Assembly: GCA_019038645.1 (NCBI GenBank)
Contig: JAHOYT010000044.1
Location: 1 to 42,495, forward strand
DNA length: 42,495 nt
Origin: Bacteroidales bacterium
GTDB taxonomy: Bacteria; Bacteroidota; Bacteroidia; Bacteroidales; UBA12077
Direction: 5' to 3'
Position numbers and translations under genes: made by a program. The notes under the pieces are model-generated. The model saw only the letters and a list, made by a program, of their open reading frames with translations. It was not told the DNA's origin and did no database searches. Each line of letters starts with the position of its first letter. Position 1 is the first letter of the stretch. Positions 16,634 to 24,089 of this stretch are shown here, piece by piece.

Positions 16634-17332
16634 TTATGCTTTATCTTTTGCTTTATCTTTAGTTTTATCTTTAGCTTCACCTGCAGGAGCATCAGCACCT
16701 TCAGCTTTTTCATCTCCGGCACCTTCTTCACCTTCAACTCCTTCTTCTCCTTCTTCACCTTCTTCTTCTTCAACCTCATCAACAATAGCAGCACGTGCAG
16801 TCTTAACTAATATAACAACCGCATTATCAGGCTCCATAAACTCAAGGCCTTCAATCTTCAAATCTGCAATTTTAATTGATTGACCAATTGTTAAATCTTC
16901 GATATTTATTTTTATATCATCAGGTAAAACAGAAAGCAATCCTTTTACCTTTACTTTTCTCATTTTCTGAACTAATCTACCGCCATTAATAACTCCTTCA
17001 GGAGTACCTTCAGTTATCACAGGCATTTGAATCCATAACGGCTCTTTATCAGTTACTTCAAAAAAGTCTGCATGAATAATTTTATCCGATACAGGATGAA
17101 ATTGAATAGCTCGTAAAACAGCCTGATGTTTTTTACCATCAATATCTAAATTTACAAGATATGCATTTGGTGTATAAACTAATTTTTTGAAAGATCTCTC
17201 ATGAGTATGAAAATGAATATTCTCTCCATTACCATAAATTACACATGGAATTTGATCTTCTCTTCTTAAATTCTTAGAAGTTGTTTTCCCTACTTTTTCT
17301 CTTAAGTCACCTTTTACTTCAATTGTTTTCAT
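16634..17332 (-). CDS. rplY: 50S ribosomal protein L25/general stress protein Ctc (TL5-type)
   Basis: A 232-residue two-domain L25. The 5S-rRNA-binding domain is at about 1-92 (KGDLREKVGKTTSKNLRRED, IPCVIYG, FHPVSDKIIHADF), and the TL5/Ctc C-terminal domain at about 95-180 (EGTPEGVINGGRLVQ, LPDDIKINIEDLTIGQSI). A low-complexity tail follows: Glu/Gly-rich at about 186-206, Ala/Glu/Gly to 220, and repeated Lys-Asp-Lys steps to the end. Such tails are variable and probably disordered. The gene is downstream of prs and upstream of pth, the same order as prs-ctc-pth in Bacillus. Confidence 0.95.
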   Translation of the reverse strand: MKTIEVKGDLREKVGKTTSKNLRREDQIPCVIYGNGENIHFHTHERSFKKLVYTPNAYLVNLDIDGKKHQAVLRAIQFHPVSDKIIHADFFEVTDKEPLWIQMPVITEGTPEGVINGGRLVQKMRKVKVKGLLSVLPDDIKINIEDLTIGQSIKIADLKIEGLEFMEPDNAVVILVKTARAAIVDEVEEEEGEEGEEGVEGEEGAGDEKAEGADAPAGEAKDKTKDKAKDKA

Positions 17333-17430
17333 TTTTTTCTAATTGCGTGCTACTCAGAATAATACTAAAATTTCAAAAGCTTCTTATTCCCCATCACACT
17401 TTTTTACAATATGCTTTATAATTTGGTGTG

Positions 17431-17438
17431 CAAATATA
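17431..17438 (-). promoter_or_regulatory. Candidate -7 element for rplY
   Basis: CAAATATA on the plus strand is TATATTTG on the minus strand, matching TAnnTTTG, just after the prs stop codon and 98 bases upstream of the rplY ATG. Any -33 element would lie within the end of prs and none is clear. Confidence 0.3.
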
Positions 17439-17443
17439 TAATA

Positions 17444-18382
17444 TTAAACTATAAAATTCGAACTTATGGACTGATAATTATATACTTTATTAATAACATC
17501 AGCAAAAACATCAGCTACAGAAAGAACTTTGATTTTTTCCGAAATAGGTTTTATTGGTAAAGAATCGGTTACAACCACTTCTAAAATTTTTGAATCATTA
17601 ATTCTTTCATATGCAGGTCCTGATAAAACAGCATGTGTTGCAATTGCCCGAACACTTAAAGCTCCTTTTTCGATCATCATATCTGCAGCTTTGGTAATAG
17701 TTCCTGCTGTATCAATCATATCATCAAGAATAATTACATTCTTTCCTTCAACGTCGCCAATAACTGTCAACTCAGCAATAACATTAGCTTTTTTTCTTGA
17801 TTTATGACAAATCACCATTGGTGTTTCCAGAAATTTTGAATATGCATTTGCTCTTTTTGTACCTCCCATATCCGGAGCAGCAATTATCATATTACCAAGA
17901 TTTAAGCTTTTAATATAAGGCACAAAAATCGAAGATGCGTATAAATGATCAACAGGTATATCAAAAAAGCCCTGTATCTGATCTGCGTGTAAATCAAGTG
18001 TCATTATCCTGTCAACTCCAGCTGCATTGAGCAAATTAGCAACAAGTTTAGCACCAATGGAAACTCTTGGTTTATCTTTTCTGTCCTGACGTGCAAAACC
18101 AAAATAAGGCATTACAGCAACTACTTTATATGCTGATGCTCTTTTTGCTGCATCAATCATTAATAGTAATTCCATTAAATTGTCAGCCGGAGGAAATGTG
18201 GATTGGATAATAAATACATATGATCCCCGAACGGTTTCTTCATATGATGTCTGAAATTCCCCATCACTAAATTCGATAAATTCTGTACTGCCAAGTTCTA
18301 CACCGTACTCTTTTGCAATTTTTTCTGCAATATATCGTGATTTTGTTCCGGAAAAGATTTTAATTGGAGGCTGAAGGCTCAT
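17444..18382 (-). CDS. prs: Ribose-phosphate pyrophosphokinase (PRPP synthase)
   Basis: A 312-residue cytoplasmic enzyme transferring pyrophosphate from ATP to ribose 5-phosphate, giving PRPP for purine, pyrimidine, NAD, His and Trp synthesis. The class I signatures are present: EFSDGEFQTSYEETVRG near the N-terminus, YFGFARQDRKDKPR (ATP loop), DLHADQIQGFF (metal site), APDMGGTKRA and the ribose-phosphate loop DDMIDTAGTI. Length is normal. It is followed by rplY (111 bp) and pth. A TAACTTTG box lies 49 bases upstream of its ATG. Confidence 0.97.
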   Translation of the reverse strand: MSLQPPIKIFSGTKSRYIAEKIAKEYGVELGSTEFIEFSDGEFQTSYEETVRGSYVFIIQSTFPPADNLMELLLMIDAAKRASAYKVVAVMPYFGFARQDRKDKPRVSIGAKLVANLLNAAGVDRIMTLDLHADQIQGFFDIPVDHLYASSIFVPYIKSLNLGNMIIAAPDMGGTKRANAYSKFLETPMVICHKSRKKANVIAELTVIGDVEGKNVIILDDMIDTAGTITKAADMMIEKGALSVRAIATHAVLSGPAYERINDSKILEVVVTDSLPIKPISEKIKVLSVADVFADVINKVYNYQSISSNFIV

Positions 18383-18431
18383 TGTTATTAATTTTCAATA
18401 ATAATTAATTATACACTTCTTTTTGAATTCG

Positions 18432-18439
18432 CAAAGTTA
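18432..18439 (-). promoter_or_regulatory. Candidate -7 element for prs
   Basis: CAAAGTTA on the plus strand is TAACTTTG on the minus strand, an exact TAnnTTTG match and the same octamer as in front of the barrel/uppS/bamA operon. It lies 49 bases before the prs ATG in a 109-bp gap. The -33 element is unclear. Confidence 0.4.
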
Positions 18440-18491
18440 TAAATATCATTTTATTTTTCATCTTCTTTAACAGGAAAATTGCACTTAGATA

Positions 18492-19097
18492 TTATAATTT
18501 TACAGAATTGTTTATTTTATCGATAAAATCAAGCAACTCAGTTCTTCCGTTTCTGTTTTCAGTTGATGTAATAAAAATTTCAGGAAGTTCTTCCCATTCT
18601 TTTAACATCTCTTTTCTGTAATTACTAATATTCTTTGTAACGGCAGAGTCAGATAATTTGTCAGACTTGGTAAAAATCATTGCAAAAGGAACCTGATTTT
18701 CACCCAGCCACTTCATAAACCCAAGATCATTTTTAAGTGGATCATGCCTTGAATCTAACAAAACAAACATACACATCAGGTTTTCTCTGTATAATGCGTA
18801 TTCATTTATTAATTTATTAAAATCTTTACGTTGAGATTTCGCTACTTTGGCATATCCATAACCTGGTAAATCTGTTAAAACCCAACTTCCATTAATTAAG
18901 AACTGATTTATCAATTGTGTTTTTCCGGGACTCTGTGATGTTTTTGCCAGCTTCTTTCTTTCCATCAACATATTTATTAATGAAGATTTTCCAACATTTG
19001 ATCTGCCAACAAATGCATATTCCGGTGACTTTGACTCCGGGCAATCCTTATAAGTTACATAACTTGAAATAAATTCTGCTGATTTAATCTCCATCAC
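18492..19097 (-). CDS. engB: Ribosome biogenesis GTPase EngB/YsxC
   Basis: A 201-residue essential GTPase that acts in 50S subunit assembly. G1 is GRSNVGKSS (31-39), the switch region SPGKTQLIN (56-64) contains G2, G3 is DLPGYG (76-81), and G4 is TKSDK (143-147). Length is close to E. coli YihA (210) and B. subtilis YsxC (195). Start at either of two adjacent ATG codons. It lies 74 bp downstream of the LysE-type gene and 109 bp upstream of prs, and may share transcription with neighbours of ribosomal function. Confidence 0.96.
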   Translation of the reverse strand: MMEIKSAEFISSYVTYKDCPESKSPEYAFVGRSNVGKSSLINMLMERKKLAKTSQSPGKTQLINQFLINGSWVLTDLPGYGYAKVAKSQRKDFNKLINEYALYRENLMCMFVLLDSRHDPLKNDLGFMKWLGENQVPFAMIFTKSDKLSDSAVTKNISNYRKEMLKEWEELPEIFITSTENRNGRTELLDFIDKINNSVKL

Positions 19098-19171
19098 AAT
19101 ATTTTTAATCAGTTTTCAAAACTTTAAATTAATAAAAAAACAAATAAAACAGAAGTCGTATTTATAAGTAG

Positions 19172-19798
19172 CTATTTCAAAAATACAGCCAGCATTGCTG
19201 CTACTCCGAATACAATAATTATTATTCCTGCTATTTTATTGATCCACCATAGCTGTTTTAACCGAAAATGTTTCCTGAATAAATCAACTAAAAAAGTAAG
19301 AGTAAACCACCACAACATTGCACCAATAAATACTCCTAAAACTATTAAGGAAGATTTTAGTGAGCTATCTTTTGATGTAACCATTCCAATTCCGGCAAAA
19401 GCCGCAATAAACAGAAAAATTGCCAAAGGATTTGATAATGTGAGAAATAATACTGAAAAGAAATCTTCAATTAATTTATTTTTCTTTCTTCTGTGTTTAC
19501 GAATTTGCTTTATAGGATTAGTATTAAAAATCCGGGAGCCCAGTATTATTAATATCACGCCTCCAATTAACTGAATATAAAAATGTTGTTCTTCAATAAA
19601 GTTAATTATATATGTAAGACCCAAGGCAGCAACCAAAGCAAAAAAAGCATCGACAGTAGCGGCACCCATACCGGAAAATAGTCCTGAGAACCTTCCTTTG
19701 TTAATAGTACGTTGTATACATAATACACCGACAGGCCCTAATGGAATAGATGCCAGAAACCCTACAATTAATCCTTTTAAAAGAAACTCTACTTCCAC
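19172..19798 (-). CDS. LysE-family translocator
   Basis: A 208-residue inner-membrane protein with about six hydrophobic spans. The N-terminal GFLASIPLGPVGVLCIQRTI contains the conserved P-x-G-P signature of LysE/RhtB exporters. The LTLSNPLAIFLFIA segment (about 120-133) is the second signature. A charged loop (RKHRRKKNK) lies near residue 100. Members export amino acids or related metabolites; the substrate here cannot be deduced. It lies 29 bp after the aldehyde dehydrogenase gene, so it may be co-transcribed with it. Confidence 0.88.
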   Translation of the reverse strand: MEVEFLLKGLIVGFLASIPLGPVGVLCIQRTINKGRFSGLFSGMGAATVDAFFALVAALGLTYIINFIEEQHFYIQLIGGVILIILGSRIFNTNPIKQIRKHRRKKNKLIEDFFSVLFLTLSNPLAIFLFIAAFAGIGMVTSKDSSLKSSLIVLGVFIGAMLWWFTLTFLVDLFRKHFRLKQLWWINKIAGIIIIVFGVAAMLAVFLK

Positions 19799-19827
19799 AA
19801 TTGTTTTATAATTTCTTGCTTTTTCGG

Positions 19828-21252
19828 TTAGTAATCTATGTTTTTCACCATCAATCTTGGCTCAAGCATCTCTAAAATTGAATATTTTATCCCTTCTCTC
19901 CCAAAGCCCGAGTTTTTAACTCCGCCATAAGGCATGTGATCAACTCTAAAAGTGGGTACATCATTAATTATAACACCTCCAACCTCAAGCTCATTAAAGG
20001 CCTGATTCATTTCTTTAATACTATTAGTAAATACTCCGGCTTGCAAACCAAATTCTGAATTATTCATATAATCTACCGCTTGCTTAAACCCGGAATATTT
20101 TTCAATGGTAACAACCGGACCAAAAACCTCTAAAGCGCATACTTTCATTTCCTGCTTTGTATTTGTAATTATGGTAGGTTCAAAATAAGTTCCTTTTCTA
20201 TTGCCACCAAACAGAACTTTTGCACCATCATTAACTGCTTCTTTTACCCATTCCTCAACCCTGACAGCGTTTTCCTCATCAATCATTACAGAAATATCGG
20301 TTGAACTATCATCCGGCTTTCCGAATTTCAATTTTTTTGTCTCTGTGATAAATTTCTCAATGAAATTATCGAAAATATCTTCATGTACCAGAATTCTCTG
20401 AACATGTATACAAACCTGTCCAGAGTATGCAAATCCACCAACTGTGCATTTTTTTACTGACAAATCTAAATCTGAGTGATCAGAAATAATTACCCCTGCA
20501 TTACCTCCAAGTTCCAGTGCTATCTTCTTTTTTCCGGCATTCGATTTCATCTGCCAACCAACCGCGGGCGATCCTGTAAAAGAAAGCATTTGAATCCTTT
20601 CATCAGTTACCAACTGATTTCCTGCTTCACGATCCATTGGTAAAACCGAAAAAGCACCTTTTGGTAAATCTGTTGAATCGATTATTTTAGCTAACTCCAA
20701 AACAGATAATGGTGTTGATCGGGCTGGCTTTAATATTATTGGATTTCCAGAAGCAATGGCAGGAGCTATTTTATGCACAGCCAAATTCAATGGGAAATTA
20801 AACGGAGCAATTCCTGCAATTAATCCAACAGGAAAATGTTTTATCAGGCCCTCTTTTCCTTCTCCGGCAGTAGTCCAGTCCAAAGAAATATATTCTTTCG
20901 GTAATCGTTTTGATTCTTCAGCAGCAATTATAAAAACCTGTACGGCACGATCTATTTCACCTAAAGCATATTTTATCGGTTTCCCTGATTCTTTTGCCAA
21001 TATTAATGCTAATTCCTCTTTTTTATGTTTTATTGTACCTGCAATATCCATCAATATTTTATACTTTTTATATGATGGCATATCACGCATTTCTTCTTTT
21101 ACAGATATAGCCCTTGAAATAGCTTTTTCCAGCTCTTCATTACCGGCCAGCCAGGTTTCTCCAACAACAGAGTTATCAAATGGATTATGCACTACTAATT
21201 TCTTGCTGGATTTTTCAAATTTACCTGCTATATAAATCTTATAATCAGTCAT
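19828..21252 (-). CDS. NAD(P)-dependent aldehyde dehydrogenase
   Basis: From the ATG at 21252 the protein has 474 residues (MTDYKIYIAGKF start). An in-frame ATG at 21300 would add 16 atypical residues and lies upstream of a -7 box at 21280-21287, so the shorter form is preferred. ALDH-fold signatures (short-form numbering): PFNFP with N152, KPARSTPLS, FTGSPAVG, LELGGN with general base E247, and SGQVC with nucleophile C281. GapN- or lactaldehyde/semialdehyde-type enzymes are the closest in pattern, but the substrate is undetermined. It may form a unit with the downstream LysE-type exporter. Confidence 0.9.
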   Translation of the reverse strand: MTDYKIYIAGKFEKSSKKLVVHNPFDNSVVGETWLAGNEELEKAISRAISVKEEMRDMPSYKKYKILMDIAGTIKHKKEELALILAKESGKPIKYALGEIDRAVQVFIIAAEESKRLPKEYISLDWTTAGEGKEGLIKHFPVGLIAGIAPFNFPLNLAVHKIAPAIASGNPIILKPARSTPLSVLELAKIIDSTDLPKGAFSVLPMDREAGNQLVTDERIQMLSFTGSPAVGWQMKSNAGKKKIALELGGNAGVIISDHSDLDLSVKKCTVGGFAYSGQVCIHVQRILVHEDIFDNFIEKFITETKKLKFGKPDDSSTDISVMIDEENAVRVEEWVKEAVNDGAKVLFGGNRKGTYFEPTIITNTKQEMKVCALEVFGPVVTIEKYSGFKQAVDYMNNSEFGLQAGVFTNSIKEMNQAFNELEVGGVIINDVPTFRVDHMPYGGVKNSGFGREGIKYSILEMLEPRLMVKNIDY

Positions 21253-21279
21253 TATTCTTAACAATTCGTAAAACGTATG

Positions 21280-21287
21280 CAAAATTA
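21280..21287 (-). promoter_or_regulatory. Candidate -7 element for the aldehyde dehydrogenase gene
   Basis: CAAAATTA on the plus strand is TAATTTTG on the minus strand, matching TAnnTTTG, 27 bases upstream of the ATG at 21252. Its position supports that start over the in-frame ATG at 21300. No strong -33 is visible. Confidence 0.35.
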
Positions 21288-21372
21288 AATCTTTTAACAA
21301 AGAAACCTATGTAAAAGTCATTGTATTTACAAACAGATAAAACAAGTCATCCAATAATTTGTTATTATATCT

Positions 21373-21380
21373 TATCTTTG
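21373..21380 (+). promoter_or_regulatory. Candidate -7 element for the EamA transporter/lnt pair
   Basis: TATCTTTG matches TAnnTTTG and ends 20 bases before the ATG at 21401. The nearest upstream TTTG (21358-21361) is only 11 bases away, so the -33 element is not the classic one. Confidence 0.4.
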
Positions 21381-21400
21381 ACGCTTAATAAAATAAACTA

Positions 21401-22300
21401 ATGTTTAAAATAGATCTTAAAAACAAAGGATGGCAATGGGCTACACTGATTTTTCTATCTTTTATCTGGGGAAGCAGTTTTATTTTGATGAAAAAAGGGC
21501 TTCGATCATATAGCCATGATCAGGTTGCTGCTTTTCGAATTTTTATTTCATTTATTGCTTTTTTGCCTTTTGGTTTAAAAAATCTAAAAAAAGTTACCAG
21601 GGAAAATATTTATTCACTTCTGATTGTTGGGTTTATTGGTTCTACAATACCAGCATTTCTTTTTACAAAAGCTCAAACACAGGTTGATAGTGCTTTAGCT
21701 GGCGTATTGAATTCAATTACTCCTTTATTTACCTTAGTTATTGGTCTGCTTTTTTACAAAAGCACTGCAAAGTTTGTTAACGTCGTTGGGGTTTTTCTCG
21801 GGTTGGTTGGTGCTTTTGGACTAATTGTTTATTCTTCAAATGGAGGAAACGTTCTCGACAATATTAATTATTACGGTCTTTTTATTGTTGTAGCCACAAT
21901 TTGCTATGGTATTAATGTAAATCAGGTAAAATATAAAATAAAAGGATTAACCGGACTTGAACTTACATCGATGGCCTTCATGTTCGCAGGGCCTTTTGCC
22001 GGAGCTTATCTTCTCTTTACCGATTTTTCGTTTGCATTATCAACAAACGACTACCTGCTTAACCTGGGTTACATAGCTATCCTTGCTGTTATTGGAACTG
22101 TTTTTGCTTTGGTAATTTTCAATACATTAATTCAAAAAACATCAGCACTTTTTGGAGCATCTGTTACTTATATTATTCCTGTTTTTGCAATTATGTGGGG
22201 ATTATTTGATGGTGAAAAAATCACTATTATTCAATTTTTATGGATTGGTCTGATTTTTACTGGTGTATACCTTGTTAATAAGAGGAAACAGAAAATATAG
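21401..22300 (+). CDS. EamA/DMT-superfamily transporter
   Basis: A 299-residue inner-membrane protein with about ten hydrophobic spans organised as two EamA repeats (about 15-140 and 160-292). FLSFIWGSSFILMKKGLRSY near the N-terminus is the standard first-helix signature. SALAGVLNSITPLFTLVIG and the corresponding SALFGASVTYIIPVFAIMWG in the second half are the matching repeat motifs. Family members export amino acids, nucleobases or other metabolites. Substrate not predictable. lnt begins 32 bp downstream, so the two are probably one transcription unit. Confidence 0.92.
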   Translation: MFKIDLKNKGWQWATLIFLSFIWGSSFILMKKGLRSYSHDQVAAFRIFISFIAFLPFGLKNLKKVTRENIYSLLIVGFIGSTIPAFLFTKAQTQVDSALAGVLNSITPLFTLVIGLLFYKSTAKFVNVVGVFLGLVGAFGLIVYSSNGGNVLDNINYYGLFIVVATICYGINVNQVKYKIKGLTGLELTSMAFMFAGPFAGAYLLFTDFSFALSTNDYLLNLGYIAILAVIGTVFALVIFNTLIQKTSALFGASVTYIIPVFAIMWGLFDGEKITIIQFLWIGLIFTGVYLVNKRKQKI

Positions 22301-22332
22301 AAATTAAATTTATTGAAATAATAATCCAATAA

Positions 22333-23961
22333 ATGAAGCGATCAAAGCTATTTATATTATCACTCTTAAGTGGTATTTTACTTACACTACCATGGTATCA
22401 GCAGTTTTCAGGAGTAATTATTCTGATAGCATTTGTTCCGCTTTTATTAATAGAAGATTATATATATACTACCAAACAAAAAAACAGATCAATAATTCTT
22501 CTTGGATATGCCGCTTTAACATTCGTTATTTGGAATATTTTAGCTACATACTGGGTAAAAAACGCAGCATTTATGGGTGTTGTAGCAGCTGTAATTGTTA
22601 ACACACTCTTAATGACAACAACATTTTGGTTGTTTCATATTACAAAAAGAAATCTTGGAACCAAAACCGGTAATTTTTCATTTATAATTTACTGGACCGG
22701 ATTTGAGCATTTTTATCTTAATGCTGAAATATCATGGCCCTGGTTAAATCTTGGAAACGCCCTTGCAAAAGACATTAAATTAATACAGTGGTACGAATAT
22801 ACAGGAACATTAGGAGGAGCTTTATGGATTCTTATTTTAAATTTATTATTGTTTTATATAATCAAATCATACATTAATAACCGAAATTTAAGAATACAAT
22901 TTCCACAATTAATCTCTTACTTTTTATTAATAATTATTCCGGTTCTAATTTCTTTATCTATTTTCCGGAACTATACTGAAAAAGGAAAAGAATACAACAT
23001 TGCTGTTTTGCAACCAAACATTGACCCTTATAATGACAAATTCGGAGGCATGTCACATTTACAGCAACTAAATATTATACTTAAACTAGCCTACAGTATT
23101 ACTGATGAAAGCACAGATTATATTGTGGCTCCTGAAACAGCTTTAAACAATTCGTTATGGGAGCATAATCTGAAAAGCAATTACTCGATTCAGGCAATAA
23201 AAAGCTTTGTAAATAAGCGCCCCGGATTATCTTTTGTAATTGGGATGGACTATTATAAAAGATATGTGCCAGGCGAAAAGATTTCTGCAACAGCAAGTTA
23301 TTGGGAAAAAGAGAATGTTTATTACGATTTTTTCAACTCAGCCATTCAAATTGACACAAGCAATTATTTACCAATTTACCATAAATCAAAATTAGTTGTA
23401 GGCGTTGAAAAGATGCCGTACCCAAAATTATTTAAGCTTCTGGAAAATGTAATACTTGATTTGGGAGGAACAACCGGAAGTCGGGGCACTCAGGAAAACA
23501 GAGAAACATTTAAAAACTCATCAGATAATACTAGAATCGCACCTGTAATTTGCTATGAATCTGTGTATGGTGAATTTGTTACTGATTATATTAAAAATGG
23601 TGCAAATTTTATTTTTGTAATAACTAACGATGGTTGGTGGGGTAATACGCCTGGTTACAAACAACATTTAAATTATTCACAAATAAGAGCGATTGAAACA
23701 AGAAGAAGTGTTGCCAGATCAGCAAATACAGGTATTTCCGCTTTTATTAATCAAAAAGGAGAAATCTTAAACAGAACGGAATGGTGGGTGCCTGATGCAA
23801 TTAAAAATACATTGAAAGCTAATTCAGAATATACTTTTTATGTACGATACGGAGATTATATAGGCAGGTTAGCCGATTTTCTGGCCGTATTTCTCATTTT
23901 ATACACAATTTCACAGCTTTTAATTAATAAGTCCAGGCAAAGAAAGTCAGATAATTTTTAA
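22333..23961 (+). CDS. lnt: Apolipoprotein N-acyltransferase
   Basis: A 542-residue inner-membrane enzyme that transfers an acyl chain from phospholipid to the alpha-amino group of the lipoprotein N-terminal cysteine, the last step of lipoprotein maturation. About six hydrophobic spans occupy 1-212, then a periplasmic nitrilase-like domain (about 220-500), then a final membrane span near the C-terminus. The nitrilase triad is visible: E268 in VAPETALN, K351 in YHKSKLV, and C407 in VICYESVYGE. The segment after the lysine reads LVVGVEKMPY rather than the proteobacterial LVPFGE. The gene precedes a DUF4249 lipoprotein locus but is separated from it by 128 bp. Confidence 0.94.
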   Translation: MKRSKLFILSLLSGILLTLPWYQQFSGVIILIAFVPLLLIEDYIYTTKQKNRSIILLGYAALTFVIWNILATYWVKNAAFMGVVAAVIVNTLLMTTTFWLFHITKRNLGTKTGNFSFIIYWTGFEHFYLNAEISWPWLNLGNALAKDIKLIQWYEYTGTLGGALWILILNLLLFYIIKSYINNRNLRIQFPQLISYFLLIIIPVLISLSIFRNYTEKGKEYNIAVLQPNIDPYNDKFGGMSHLQQLNIILKLAYSITDESTDYIVAPETALNNSLWEHNLKSNYSIQAIKSFVNKRPGLSFVIGMDYYKRYVPGEKISATASYWEKENVYYDFFNSAIQIDTSNYLPIYHKSKLVVGVEKMPYPKLFKLLENVILDLGGTTGSRGTQENRETFKNSSDNTRIAPVICYESVYGEFVTDYIKNGANFIFVITNDGWWGNTPGYKQHLNYSQIRAIETRRSVARSANTGISAFINQKGEILNRTEWWVPDAIKNTLKANSEYTFYVRYGDYIGRLADFLAVFLILYTISQLLINKSRQRKSDNF

Positions 23962-24089
23962 AAACTATTCACAAAAACAATTTTTATAAACTTTTCACGC
24001 TTTTTATATGTAATTTTATCTTTTTATGATATAAAAAATGCCATAAAGAGGTAGTCCGATAAAAAAATCAAAACATATAATAAAGTAAA

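Noticed and set aside
20756-21235. 159-codon open frame on the plus strand opposite the aldehyde dehydrogenase gene
   Set aside because: It lies wholly inside a convincing aldehyde dehydrogenase coding region on the other strand, and its translation shows no recognisable domain. It is a frame shadow.
24001-24037. 9-bp A/T-only inverted repeat upstream of the TonB receptor (TTTTTATAT and ATATAAAAA)
   Set aside because: The stem has no G-C pair, the loop is 19 bases and no clean T tract follows. Such repeats are expected by chance in AT-rich gaps, so I did not call a terminator or operator.
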